64,000 nucleotides of DNA from Verrucomicrobiia bacterium (lineage in GTDB: Bacteria > Verrucomicrobiota > Verrucomicrobiia > Verrucomicrobiales > Akkermansiaceae), in contig JAUIJD010000010.1 in assembly GCA_030431475.1 (NCBI GenBank), positions 1 to 64,000 of the forward strand, written 5' to 3'. A program made the position numbers and the translations under genes. Below, piece by piece: positions 37,971 through 48,400 of the stretch (the stretch's first letter is position 1; the number at the start of each line of letters is the position of its first letter). The notes under the pieces were generated by a model. That model searched no databases and was not told where the DNA came from. It saw nothing but the letters and a program-made list of their open reading frames with translations.

Positions 37971-38780
37971 ATGGCCCGCCACCGTTCCAATCACCTCGAC
38001 ACGATCGAATACATCGGTCCCCGGCCGCAGAAGGCCCCGAAGCGGCCGAATTTCCTGGCCGGCTGGGTGGTCCTGCTGGTCGCCGCCGGTGCGGTCTACT
38101 TCTTCGGCAAGCCGTTCCTCCCACTCCTTCAGGCTCAGCAGGTTGCGCCGACGAGTGAGCGGGCGGACGCGCTCATTTCCGAGCTCCAGCCCTCGGCCTC
38201 GGTGGGGGACCGGCTCGCCGCCGCCGCCCTGCAACGGACGCAGTCGCTGGTCGTTTACGAGGATGCCTACTACAAGATCCCCTACCCGAATGGCGACATC
38301 CCCTCGGGCAAGGGGCGCGCGGAGGACCTGGTGGTCCGCGCCTACCGGGCTCTCGGCATCGACCTGCAGAAGCGGGTCCACGAGGACATGGTGAGGAATT
38401 TCTCCGAGTACCCGCAGATTTTCGGCCGCAAGTCGGCGGATGCGAACATCGACCACCGCCTGACCGCGAACCTCCAGCGGTTCTTCCGTCGCTCCGGCGC
38501 CGAGCTGCTCGTGACGGGACCGGAAGGCGACCAGCCGAGTCAGGACGAGAGCGACTACCAACCCGGGGATGTGGTGACCTGGCGCCTGGCCGGCGGCCGG
38601 AGCCACATCGGCATCGTGGTGCCCGGACCCGGCGAGAACCGGTCGAAGCCATGGGTCGTGCACAACATCGGCGACGGCCCCGTCTGGGAGGACTGCGTGT
38701 TCAATTTCAAGATCATCGGCCACTACCGCTACACCGGTGAGGAAAGCGTCGATGTGACCGCGCTCGGCCCGCTGCGATGA
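37971..38780 (+). CDS. DUF1287 family protein, membrane-anchored
   Basis: A 269-residue protein with one N-terminal membrane segment (FLAGWVVLLVAAGAVYFFGKPFL) and an exported DUF1287 domain. Family motifs are YYKIPYPNGDIPSGKGRAEDLVVRAYRALGIDLQ (in parts), VHEDMVRNFSEYP, ANIDHRLTANLQRFF, YQPGDVVTWRL, SHIGIVVPG and VHNIGDGPVWEDCVF. DUF1287 is related to NlpC/P60-like hydrolases. The usual cysteine position is occupied by Glu or Ala in GRAEDLV, so activity is uncertain. Its stop overlaps the start of the esterase gene (ATGA at 38777), making it the first gene of a short operon. Confidence 0.85.
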   Translation: MARHRSNHLDTIEYIGPRPQKAPKRPNFLAGWVVLLVAAGAVYFFGKPFLPLLQAQQVAPTSERADALISELQPSASVGDRLAAAALQRTQSLVVYEDAYYKIPYPNGDIPSGKGRAEDLVVRAYRALGIDLQKRVHEDMVRNFSEYPQIFGRKSADANIDHRLTANLQRFFRRSGAELLVTGPEGDQPSQDESDYQPGDVVTWRLAGGRSHIGIVVPGPGENRSKPWVVHNIGDGPVWEDCVFNFKIIGHYRYTGEESVDVTALGPLR

Positions 38781-39601
38781 ACGCACTCGCGGCTCGCCGC
38801 TGGCGGCTGCGCATCCTGCCCCCTCCCGCCCGGGGCGCTTGGGCCGTGCCGGAGGATCCGGAGGCCTTCGACGTGTTCCTGCTGATGGGGCAGTCGAACA
38901 TGGCCGGCTACGGGGGCATCCATCCGGCGGATCCCTGGCAAGCGGGCGATTTCGAGGCGAGGCCGGGCGTCCTCGTTCTCGGAGGCCAGTGCAAGAGCCG
39001 GGACGAACGCCCTCGTGGCCCGATGCGCTGGCGCCCGGCGGCGCACCCGCTGCATCTCAACCAGCGGAGCGCGGGTTTTGGTCTCGGGCTCCCGTTTGCC
39101 GAGCGGCTGCGGGAGGAGGCACCCGGAAAGGTCATCGGCCTGATCCCCGGTGCCTGGGGCGGGGCGCCGATCGCCGACCTCGGTCCGGGAAGTCCGCTGT
39201 ACGGCAACATGATCCAGCGAGCTCGGGAAGCGATGACGCGTGGCCGGCTGCGTGGCGTGCTCTGGCATCAGGGCGAGTCCGACGCGGCGGATCCGGCGCT
39301 TGCGGCCGGCCATGCCGGCCGATTGGCCGAGTTGATGAGATGCCTGCGCCGCGATCTCGACGAGGCGGCACTTCCCTTCCTGATCGGGGACCTCGCCGAC
39401 TTCGGGCGCCAACGGGGGGACCGCGGCTCACACGACCGGGTGCGGGAGGGCCTGCGCTCGGTGGCCACCGCGGACGAGCATGCGGGCTTCGTCGAAAGCG
39501 AGGGGCTGGCCAAGGTCGACGCGGTTCATTTCGGGCGCACGGCCTTGGTGAGCTTCGGGCATCGTTTCGCCGACGCGTGGCTCGCGACCCGCGGTGCGTG
39601 A
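38777..39601 (+). CDS. SASA-type carbohydrate esterase (sialate O-acetylesterase/CE6-like)
   Basis: A 274-residue SGNH-like esterase of the SASA domain family, expected to remove O-acetyl groups from glycans. The nucleophile motif GQSNMAG has Ser40. The second block is WHQGESD at residues 163-169, and the catalytic pair is in VDAVHF (Asp248, His251). No clear signal peptide is present, so a cytoplasmic role on imported oligosaccharides is likely. It overlaps the DUF1287 stop and its own stop lies within GTGA at 39598. That offers a coupled alternative start for the GH1 gene, and the two would form a deacetylation plus hydrolysis pair. Confidence 0.85.
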   Translation: MNALAARRWRLRILPPPARGAWAVPEDPEAFDVFLLMGQSNMAGYGGIHPADPWQAGDFEARPGVLVLGGQCKSRDERPRGPMRWRPAAHPLHLNQRSAGFGLGLPFAERLREEAPGKVIGLIPGAWGGAPIADLGPGSPLYGNMIQRAREAMTRGRLRGVLWHQGESDAADPALAAGHAGRLAELMRCLRRDLDEAALPFLIGDLADFGRQRGDRGSHDRVREGLRSVATADEHAGFVESEGLAKVDAVHFGRTALVSFGHRFADAWLATRGA

Positions 39602-39669
39602 GGCGTGTTTTCGCCCCGTGGACCCGTCACGAGGTTGTCATCCGGGTCGGGGCGGCGGATGCTCGGGGC

Positions 39670-41796
39670 GTGGGATTTCCCTCGGATTTCTTGTTCGGCA
39701 CGGCCAACGCCGACCACCAGGTGGAGGCGCACGATCCCTCGCGGGAGGACGTGTGGGATCTCTGGGAGCGATCTCAGCGGCTGACTCCCCGGGGCCGGGC
39801 CACGGATTTCCGCAAGCGGTATGCCGAGGACATCGCCGCGGCGGCCGCGATGGGGTGCCGGGTGTTCCGCTTCTCCATCGCCTGGGCCCGGGTGGAGCCG
39901 GAATGCGGGCGCTTCGACGAGGACGAGCTGGCACACTACCGCGCCGTCGCCGAATGCGTCCGTTCGCACGGCATGCAGGTGATGATCACGCTTCACCATT
40001 TCGTCTGGCCGCTGTGGCTCGAACGCGACCATGGCGGGATGATCGGCCGTGAGTTTCCGGATCTCTTCGCCCGCTACGCCGATCGCGTGGCCGAGGCGCT
40101 TGGCGACCTCGCCGACTGGTGGATCACCTTCAACGAGCCCAGCCAGCTGACCTTCGGCTACATCAAGCCGTGGTGGCAGAACCACTACTACATGCCGCCG
40201 GGTCTGCCGCGCGGGTCCGATGTCGAGGCCGAGGCCGAGGCCGTCGGGCGGCTGATCCCCAACCTGTTCCGGGCCCATGCCCGGGCGCGCAACCTGATCC
40301 GCACCCGATGCCGGGCGGCGAAGGTCGGGGTGAATCCGCTGGTGACCGGCTTCCCGCCGTGGCTGCAGAAGATCATGGACTGGGGGGCGTGCCACCGCGG
40401 ACTCCAGGAAGCGCTCTTCAAGTTCACCACCCAGGGGGCCCTGGTGAGCGAGAAGGGCAACGTGGATCTGGTGATCGGCGGGGTGAGCGACAGCGATGAA
40501 ACGCGGCACGAGTTCAGCAATCCCTACCTGAGTACGGGGAAGGCCGTACTCGTGCGCGAGGATTCGCCGCTGACGCGTGCCGACGAGCTGGAGGGAAAGC
40601 GGGTCGGCGTGGTCAACGTGGGCAACCAGCCGGAGGGTTGGCGTCGCGACCTGCCGGGATCGGTCCGCCGGAGGGTTTTCGTGAACTACGATGAAGCTCG
40701 TCGATCGCTGGCGACGGGCGAGGTGGATGCGATCTACGGCGACGCCTTTTTCCTGCAGCCGCCCGAGCTCGAACCGTGCGAGCGCTTTCGTTTCCTGGTG
40801 ACGGGGTTGAGTGAGGAGAACTACGTGGTGGTGGCGCCGCACGGCCACACCCGCCTGCTGGAGAGGGTCGACCGGGCGATTGCCGGCCTGCTGCCCGAGG
40901 AGGCCGGGGAATCTCCGCCGCCGGCCGACCGGTCCGGCACGATGCCGAGTTCGCTGCACGAGGTCTTCCGCGGCGGGGACAGCCTGCCGGAGCGCCTGTC
41001 GGGCGGGCGCGGGGTGCGCCGGGTGAGGCGTCGAGGGCGGATTCGGATCGGGATCCGCACCGACGCGGCGGGGCTTTCGGAAAGTTGCCCCGGGGATGGC
41101 CTCGAAATGCGCCTGGCGAAACGCATCGCCCGTGAGGTGCTCGGCGACGAGGACCGGCTGGAGGTCGTGCCGTTGGAGCCGATGCGCCGGCTCGACATCC
41201 TCGAGTCGAAGATGACCTGGCTGAACTGGGCGTGGCGCTTCTGGGGAACGACGACGATGATCGCCAACGCGAACTGGTGGTACCTCGGCATCGCGGGGCG
41301 GCTCCCGGAAGAGTTGTGTCCGGAGGAGGCGGTCGGGGCGCAGGATTTCGTCGGTCTCGACTACTACTGGGGCCTGCCGACGCACGCCTTGCATCGGTTC
41401 CGCTTGCTGGAGGATGCGGCCCACGGTCGCTTTCTCAGGGCGCCGGTGTGGCCGCGCGGGCTGCGCCACGCGCTGCGCCGTTTCGGTCGCTGGTTTCCCG
41501 ATCAGGACCTGTTCATCGTGGAGAATGGATGCCCGCCCGAGGCCGGCGGGATGAAGCGTGCCGAGTACATGGACGCGCACCTGCGGGAGGTGGAGGCGGC
41601 GGTCGGGGAAGGCTTGAGGGTGCGGGGCTACAACTGGTGGTCGATCACCTCGAACCGCGAGTGGGGTCATCCCTTCGATCCGAACACCGATTTCGGATTG
41701 TACTTCGTCGATCTCGACAAGGATCCGGCGCTGAACCGGGTGGAGACCCCGGCGGTGGAGCGGTTCCGCGCGTGGATCGCGACCCCCGAGGCTTGA
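39670..41796 (+). CDS. GH1 glycosidase with an inserted, permuted solute-binding domain
   Basis: A 708-residue protein. Residues 1-261 and 514-708 together (about 456) make a normal GH1 barrel: GFPSDFLFGTANADHQVEA at the start, acid/base Glu156 in WWITFNEPS and nucleophile Glu618 in FIVENGCP. Residues about 262-513 are a family-3 solute-binding (amino-acid-binding-type) domain in reversed order. Its C-terminal part comes first (GNVDLVIGGVSDSDETRHEF, ELEGKRVGVVNVG, GEVDAIYGD). A Pro/Arg-rich linker of about 45 residues follows, then its N-terminal part (GRIRIGIRTDAAGL to RRLDILES). There is no signal peptide. I chose the GTG at 39670 because GH1 proteins begin this way; GTG at 39598, overlapping the esterase stop, is the alternative. 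Ligand sensing that controls hydrolysis is inference. Confidence 0.85.
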   Translation: MGFPSDFLFGTANADHQVEAHDPSREDVWDLWERSQRLTPRGRATDFRKRYAEDIAAAAAMGCRVFRFSIAWARVEPECGRFDEDELAHYRAVAECVRSHGMQVMITLHHFVWPLWLERDHGGMIGREFPDLFARYADRVAEALGDLADWWITFNEPSQLTFGYIKPWWQNHYYMPPGLPRGSDVEAEAEAVGRLIPNLFRAHARARNLIRTRCRAAKVGVNPLVTGFPPWLQKIMDWGACHRGLQEALFKFTTQGALVSEKGNVDLVIGGVSDSDETRHEFSNPYLSTGKAVLVREDSPLTRADELEGKRVGVVNVGNQPEGWRRDLPGSVRRRVFVNYDEARRSLATGEVDAIYGDAFFLQPPELEPCERFRFLVTGLSEENYVVVAPHGHTRLLERVDRAIAGLLPEEAGESPPPADRSGTMPSSLHEVFRGGDSLPERLSGGRGVRRVRRRGRIRIGIRTDAAGLSESCPGDGLEMRLAKRIAREVLGDEDRLEVVPLEPMRRLDILESKMTWLNWAWRFWGTTTMIANANWWYLGIAGRLPEELCPEEAVGAQDFVGLDYYWGLPTHALHRFRLLEDAAHGRFLRAPVWPRGLRHALRRFGRWFPDQDLFIVENGCPPEAGGMKRAEYMDAHLREVEAAVGEGLRVRGYNWWSITSNREWGHPFDPNTDFGLYFVDLDKDPALNRVETPAVERFRAWIATPEA

Positions 41797-41830
41797 GCTT
41801 TTCCCGCGGAATCGCGACCTTGGGCGCGAG

Positions 41831-42079
41831 ATGGATCGGCAGGACCCGGACTGGAAGGACAAGGCGCTGTCGACCCGGCTGCTCCATGGCGTGATGGTGA
41901 CGGTGTCGCTTTCCATCGTGTTCGTGGTGTCCGGAAGCCTCGCCTTTCTCCTGCTCTACGGGCGCGCCACGCGGGGCCTGGTGGCCGGGGAGTCGGAAAC
42001 GGCGGCCTGGATCCGCTTTGGCGTCGGGGGCGTGATCGGCGTGGTGGCCTTCGTGGTGTGGTACCGACGCAAGTTCTAG
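41831..42079 (+). CDS. Small two-helix membrane protein
   Basis: An 82-residue protein of unknown function with two membrane segments (GVMVTVSLSIVFVVSGSLAFLLLYG in parts, and WIRFGVGGVIGVVAFVVWY) and a charged N-terminus. It starts 34 nt after the GH1 stop. Its TAG stop (42077-42079) lies inside the terminal CTAG of the MITE-like element, so the original C-terminus may have been longer. Confidence 0.65.
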   Translation: MDRQDPDWKDKALSTRLLHGVMVTVSLSIVFVVSGSLAFLLLYGRATRGLVAGESETAAWIRFGVGGVIGVVAFVVWYRRKF

Positions 42080-42291
42080 TGTCCCGCGCGCCAAGTCCGT
42101 CACCTTTCGAGATGATAGGAGTTATCTTGAAATCAGCTCGCTGCGCTCGGCCGCTGAAGGGCTCGCGGATCTTTTCCCCAACTGCTGCGTTGTTCCTTGG
42201 TCGCAAATCTCGATTTACTCCCTCGTCACGCCTTGCATTTGAAAAAAATCTCTCGCGCGAAAGTCAACGCTCTTGGCGCGCAGGACACTAG
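42076..42291. mobile_element. MITE-like element, 216 bp, no coding capacity
   Basis: The two ends are inverted repeats: 42076-42094 reads CTAGTGTCCCGCGCGCCAA, and 42273-42291 is its reverse complement with one mismatch. Weaker similarity continues inward to about 34 bp (CTTTCG shared). The interior is AT-richer than the surroundings and has no gene. CTAG at both outer edges may be a 4-bp target duplication or part of the repeat. The left end provides the stop codon of the small membrane-protein gene. Confidence 0.75.
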
Positions 42292-42312
42292 CGGCCGCCT
42301 CTCCCTCAAGGG

Positions 42313-42492
42313 GCGCGGAGGATTTCGGCGGAATCGCGTAGCCCCGGGGCTTGCGCTGGCATGAGGGTCGGCGAATAAGGCGATGAAGGCGGAAAGCGGG
42401 TTCGGCCCGTTCGCCTGTGTCCCGGGAGGACCTTCCGGAAACGGGTGCCGGCGAGCGGCGGTGGCGATGGTGGGGCGGCGATGCGGCCGCCG
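42313..42492 (+). repeat. 180-bp module repeated at the head of a giant gene, copy A
   Basis: It is similar to 51857-52040. The strongest blocks are AAGGCGATGAAGGCGG, then CGGGTTCGGCCCGT, and GGGGCGGCGATGCGGCCGCC. It spans the leader and the first 37 codons of the 3153-aa gene, and it begins 21 bp after the MITE-like element. The shared DNA includes the proposed start codon. Confidence 0.75.
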
Positions 42493-45400
42493 CGGACGGA
42501 GGAGAGGACGCGGGTGTCGCGGACGCGGGTGGAGGTGGCTCGCCTCCTGGGTGCTTTCGGTGCTGCCGGCAAGCGGAACGCTGTGGACGGAGGAGTGGGT
42601 GGATGCATCGCCCGATGCCGGCTTCTCCTGTGACCTTGAGGTGGAGGCCGACGGCACGATCCACGTCGCCTATCGCGACGATGGAGACGAGGACATGGAG
42701 TATGCGCAGCGGAGTCCTGCCGACGTCTGGACGCTGGAAACGGTGGATGCCGCGGACGACGCCGGATCCTTTGCCACGCTGGCCCTTGCCTCGGATGGCA
42801 CGCCGCACGTCGCCTACTACCGGAACTTCTTTTTCTTCACCGATGCGTGGGAGCTCCGGCATGCGGCCCGGAGCGGAGGGAGTTGGTCGGTCCAGACGGC
42901 CCACTCCGGTCTCGGCTTCGGGGCCTTCGCGTCGCTGGCGCTCGACCCGTCGGACCAGGCCATGATCGCGTTCCGGGACTTCGTCACCGTCGAAGAGGCC
43001 CGCTTCACCCGCTGGAACGGATTCACCTGGAGCGATGAGTTGTTGGCGAACTCAGGCACGCCCGGGGTCGGCATCAGCGTCGCGGTCGATGCCACCGGCC
43101 AACCGCATGTGGCCTACGTGGTGGATTCCACGGGCACGCTGGTCCACCGCAGCCACGATGGAAGTTCCTGGTCCCTGGTTTCCTCGGGCATCGTCGATGC
43201 CTCCGGGGTGCTGGGCGAGAAGACCTGCGTCGCGGTGCACAACGGGACCGTCCACCTGCTCTACTCCGACACCACCGGACTGCGGCATGCCTGGGGGACG
43301 CCCGGAGCCTGGAGCAACGAGTTGATCGACGGTGGCTTGATCGAAGGGGATTCTCCCTCGCTGGTGCTGGACGGCTCCGGCGTGCCGCACATCAGTTACA
43401 TCGAGGACTGGACCCTGCGTTGGGGATTCAAGGATGGAGCGACCTGGCAGACGGAAGCGATCGATCCGGACTTCGAGGGGGTGCCGCAGCTTTCGACCGC
43501 CATCGCCTTGGACAGCTCGGGCAATCCGCAGCTCGTGTGCCGGATGTACGACGACGTCGCGGGCACCGGCGGGCTGCTTCACCTGACCGCCACGCCGGAC
43601 GCTGACGACGACGGCATGGCCGATGACTGGGAGGTCGCCCATGGCCTGGATCCCGGTGATCCCGACGACGCGTCGGAGAATCCGGACGGCGATGGCTTCG
43701 ACAACATCGACGAATTCCTCGCCGGCACCGATCCACACGACGAGGACAGCGACGACGACGGCCTTTGGGACGATGAGGAAGCCAGCCCGTGGTACGGGAT
43801 CGGCACCGATCCGAACGACCCCGACAGCGACGACGATGGTCTGCCCGACGGTTGGGAGGACGACCACGGGCTCGATCCGCTTTCCGACACGGGCCCCGAT
43901 GGCGCGGATGGCAATCCTGACGGCGACGCCTTCACCAACCTTCAGGAACTGGGCTACGGCATCAGCCCCTCGAACCACGATGGGACCGCCGGCGACGACA
44001 TGGATGGCGACGGCCTGACGAATGCCGGGGAACTCGCCGAAGGGACCCATCCGTACCAGTGGGACAGCGATGGCGACCGGCTCGGCGACGGCGACGAAGT
44101 CGGCTCCCACGGCACCGACCCGCTCGACCCCGACAGCGACGACGACGGTTTGCCGGACAGCGCGGAGATCGGCTACCACGTCTTCTGGGACAGCTTCGAG
44201 GAAACCTCCATCGGCGATGCATGGATCCAGGGGGGTGATCTCCCATGGCAGATCGATGCCACCACCGCCAACCACGACTTCCAGTCCGCGCGGTCCGGAG
44301 CGATCGGGGACAGCCAGACCAGCGAGATGGAACTGGAGGTCGAGCTGCTCGGTGCCGGTCGCGTGGACTTCCGCTACCGAACCTCCACCGAGGCCGGTCA
44401 TGATGCGCTGCGGTTCTCGGTCGACGCCGCTTCCCCCACTTCCTATTCGGGCAGCATCGATTGGAATTTCGCCGGCCAATCGCTCGCTGCCGGCACCCAC
44501 ACCCTGCGCTGGGTTTATGAAAAGGATGCCGCGGGCTCGGACGGGGACGATGCGGTGTGGGTCGACGGCGTCTACGTCGGAGTCGAGGCCACCGGCACCT
44601 CGCCGAACGACCCCGACAGCGACGACGACGGCCTCACCGACGGCGCAGAGCTCCTGTCCCATGGCACCGACCCCATGGATGACGACAGCGACGATGACGG
44701 ACTGCTCGATGGCACCGAGATCAACCAACACCTGACCGACCCGCTCGACAGCGATAGCGACGACGACGGTCGGACTGATGCGGAGGAGGTGAATGGTCCC
44801 GTGACGAGCGATCCGAACGACGACGATTCGGATGATGACGGGATGCCGGATGGATGGGAGGTCGACCACTCGCTTGACCCGAATCAAGGCGACGCGACCG
44901 ACGACCCGGATGGAGATGGTCTCGACAATGCCGGGGAGTTCGCCGCCGATACCGACCCCCAGAACGACGATACGGACGCCGATGGCATGACCGACGGCTG
45001 GGAGGTGGCGCATCTGCTCGATCCGAAGGTCGACGACGGCGGCCTCGATCCCGACAGCGACGATCTGGACAACGCCGGGGAGTTCACCGCCGGCACCGAC
45101 CCGCACGATGCCGACACCGACGCCGACGGCATGACCGACGGTTGGGAGGTCACGCATCTGCTCGATCCGAAGGTCGATGACAGCAGCCTCGATCCGGACA
45201 GCGACGATCTGGACAACGGCGGGGAGTTCGTCGCCGACACCGATCCCCACGACGACGACAGCGATGACGACGGCATGACCGACGGCTGGGAAGTCGGGCA
45301 TTCGCTTGACCCGAAACTGGACGACAGCGCCCTCGATCCCGACAGCGATGATCTGAACAACGCCGGGGAGTTCACCGCCGACACCGATCCCCACGACGCC

Positions 45401-48400
45401 GACAGCGACAACGACGGCATGACCGACGGTTGGGAAGTCACCCACCTGCTCGATCCGAAGCTCGATGACAGCGCCCTCGATCCGGACAGCGACGACCTCG
45501 ACAACAACGGCGAGTTCACTGCCAACACCGACCCGAATGATCCGGACAGTGATGACGACGGGATGACCGATGGCTGGGAAATCGGCAACGCACTCGATCC
45601 GATGACCAACGACGGCGGCCTCGACCCGGACAGCGACAACCTCGACAACACCGGGGAGTTCACCGCGGGCACCGATCCGCACGACGACGACAGCGACGAC
45701 GACGGCCGCCTTGATGGCGAGGAAGTGAATGGGCCCGTCACCAGTGACCCGAATGACGCGGACACCGACGACGATCTGCTCAACGACTTTGACGAAGTCG
45801 ACCAGCACGGCACCGACCCGAACCTCGCGGACACCGATGACGACGGTCTCGACGATTGGGCCGAGGTGAACACCCATCCGAGCGACCCGACCGACCCCGA
45901 CAGCGATGACGATGGCCTCGATGACGGTGAGGAAATCCTGACCTGGCTGACGGACCCCCTCGACCCGGATGGGGACGACGACGGCCTGTTGGACGGAGAA
46001 GAAGTGGCCGAGGGCACCGATTTCAACGATCCCGACAGCGACGACGACGGGCTTCTCGACGGCGCCGAAGTCAACGATTGGGCAACCGACCCGAACCTTG
46101 CCGACACCGACTCCGACGGACTGAACGACAGCCGGGAAACCACCGGCGTCACCGTGCTCTCGGATTCCTTCGAGAGCGGTGCGCTCGCCGATCCGCCCTG
46201 GACCAACATGGGGGGCGTCGCCTGGCAGGTGGACACCATCGATGCCTCGGAAGGCACGCACTCGTGCGGGCTCGCCCTGCCGGATCCCAACACCGTCGGA
46301 CTCCTGAAACTCACCGGCCAGCTGGATGAACCCGGGGAGCTCCGGTTCTCACTCAGCCTGGAGACCGAGCAGTACGAGGACTTCGTCCTGCGAAACCTCA
46401 CGACCGCCGGGGAACTGGTCCGCCTGAGTGGCATCGCCCCCGCCTGGCAGACCATCACCCAGCCGCTCGCCCAGGGTCCCGTGAGTCTTCGTTTCGAATA
46501 CCAGCGATTCGGGGGCGGCACTCCCGGCTGGGTGCGCATCGACGACGTGCAACTCCGCATTCCCAGCAGCAACACCGACCCGAACGACGACGACAGCGAC
46601 GACGACGGCGTGACCGATGGTCAGGAGATCGCCGACGGCACCGATCCGAACGACCCCGATGCCGATGGCGACGGGCTCAACGACGGGGAGGAAAAGGCTG
46701 CGGGAAGTGATCCGGCCGACCCGGACAGCGACGACGACGGGCTCACCGACGGAGCCGAGGTCCATACCCACGGATCGAGCCCGATTCTCGAGGATACCGA
46801 CAGCGACGGGATGCCCGACCCGTACGAAGTGGCGAACGATCTCGACCCGGCCACCGATGATACCGGCGGCGACGCCGACGCCGACGGCGCCTCCAACGGT
46901 CAGGAACACGCCGAAGGGACCGACCCGAATGATCCGGACAGCGATGACGATGGCGTCGATGACGGCCCGGAATTGAATACCTACCTCTCCGATCCGCTGG
47001 ACACCGACAGCGACGACGACACCCTCGGCGACGGCCAGGAAGTCAACGACTACGGCACCAGCCCGACCGACCCGGACAGCGACGGCGACGGCCTGCGCGA
47101 CGACGACGAGATCAACCAACACGGCACCGACCCGCTCGACGATGACAGTGACGACGACGGGCTCGACGATCAGACCGAGGTCACCTGGACCGACGAGTGG
47201 AGCGACGGCTTCGAGGGCGGAGTGGGAAGCCCCGACTGGGTGCTGAGTGGCAGCCCCGGAACCCCGACCCCGGGCTGGTACGCCCAGACTCAGGAGGCCT
47301 CATCCGGTCAGCGCTCGGCGACGAACAACAGCCTCTTCATCAACCGCTGGGTGGCCATGGAGACCACCCGGACCACCGTGGCCGGAAATGTGAAATTCAT
47401 GCGGAAGATCGGCGCCGCCGCCCATGGCACGCTGGTGTTCCTGGTCGATGGCGATGCCAAGGGCATGTGGGCCATCCCGACGGACTGGGTGGAGGTGTCG
47501 GTTCCGATCACCGCCGGCACCCATGTCTTCCGCTGGGAGTACCTGAGTGGCGGATACGAAAGCTGCTTCGCCGGTGAAGTCTGGGTCGATGACGTGCGGA
47601 TCCCCATTCCCTTGCCTCTCGATCCCCTGGATAACGACACCGACCACGACGGACTCGGCGACGGCGCCGAGGTGTCGATCCACGGCAGCAACCCGCACCT
47701 GGTCGATACCGATGGCGACGGGCTCGACGATGGCATCGAGGTCGGCACCCACTTGACCCTCCCGGACGACCCGGATACCGACGGCGACGGATTGCCCGAC
47801 GGTTGGGAGGTCGGTTTCGGACTCGATCCCCTGGTGACGACCGGCGACGACGGGGCCGATGGCGATCCGGACGGCGACCTGGTTTCCAACCTCGGGGAAT
47901 ACGAGGCGGGGTCGAACCCGACGCTCGGTGACAGCGACGGCGACGGCCTCACCGACGAGGAGGAGATCGGCACCCACGGCACCGACCCGGCCGACGCGGA
48001 CAGTGACGACGACGGGCTCACCGATGGTGAGGAAGTCAACGAGCATGGAACCGAGCCCCTCGATGCCGACAGCGATGACGACGGACTGCTCGATGGGGCC
48101 GAGATCGACACGCACGGGACCGACCCGCTCGACGCCGACAGCGACGATGATGGCCTGAACGATCAGCCGGAGGTCACGACCTACGGGACCGACCCGAACC
48201 ATCCGGACCACGATGGCGACGGCCTCCTCGACGGGGCCGAGGTCTTCTCCCATGGAACCGATCCCAAGTCGGCGGACACCGACTCGGACGGCATGGACGA
48301 CTTCTACGAGGTCCAGCACTCACTCGACCCGAACAGCGACGACACCGGCTCCGATCCGGATGGGGACAACCTCCCCAACGGCGACGAGTACGCCGCCCAG

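Noticed and set aside
39670-41796. The GH1 gene as two fused or frameshifted genes
   Set aside because: One frame runs through without a stop, both catalytic glutamates are present, and the two GH1 parts add up to one normal barrel.
43052-46261. A 1069-codon minus-strand frame opposite the thrombospondin-repeat gene
   Set aside because: It is antisense to the GAC/GAT-rich calcium repeats, giving monotonous Val/Ile/Gly-rich sequence; no start signal or family.
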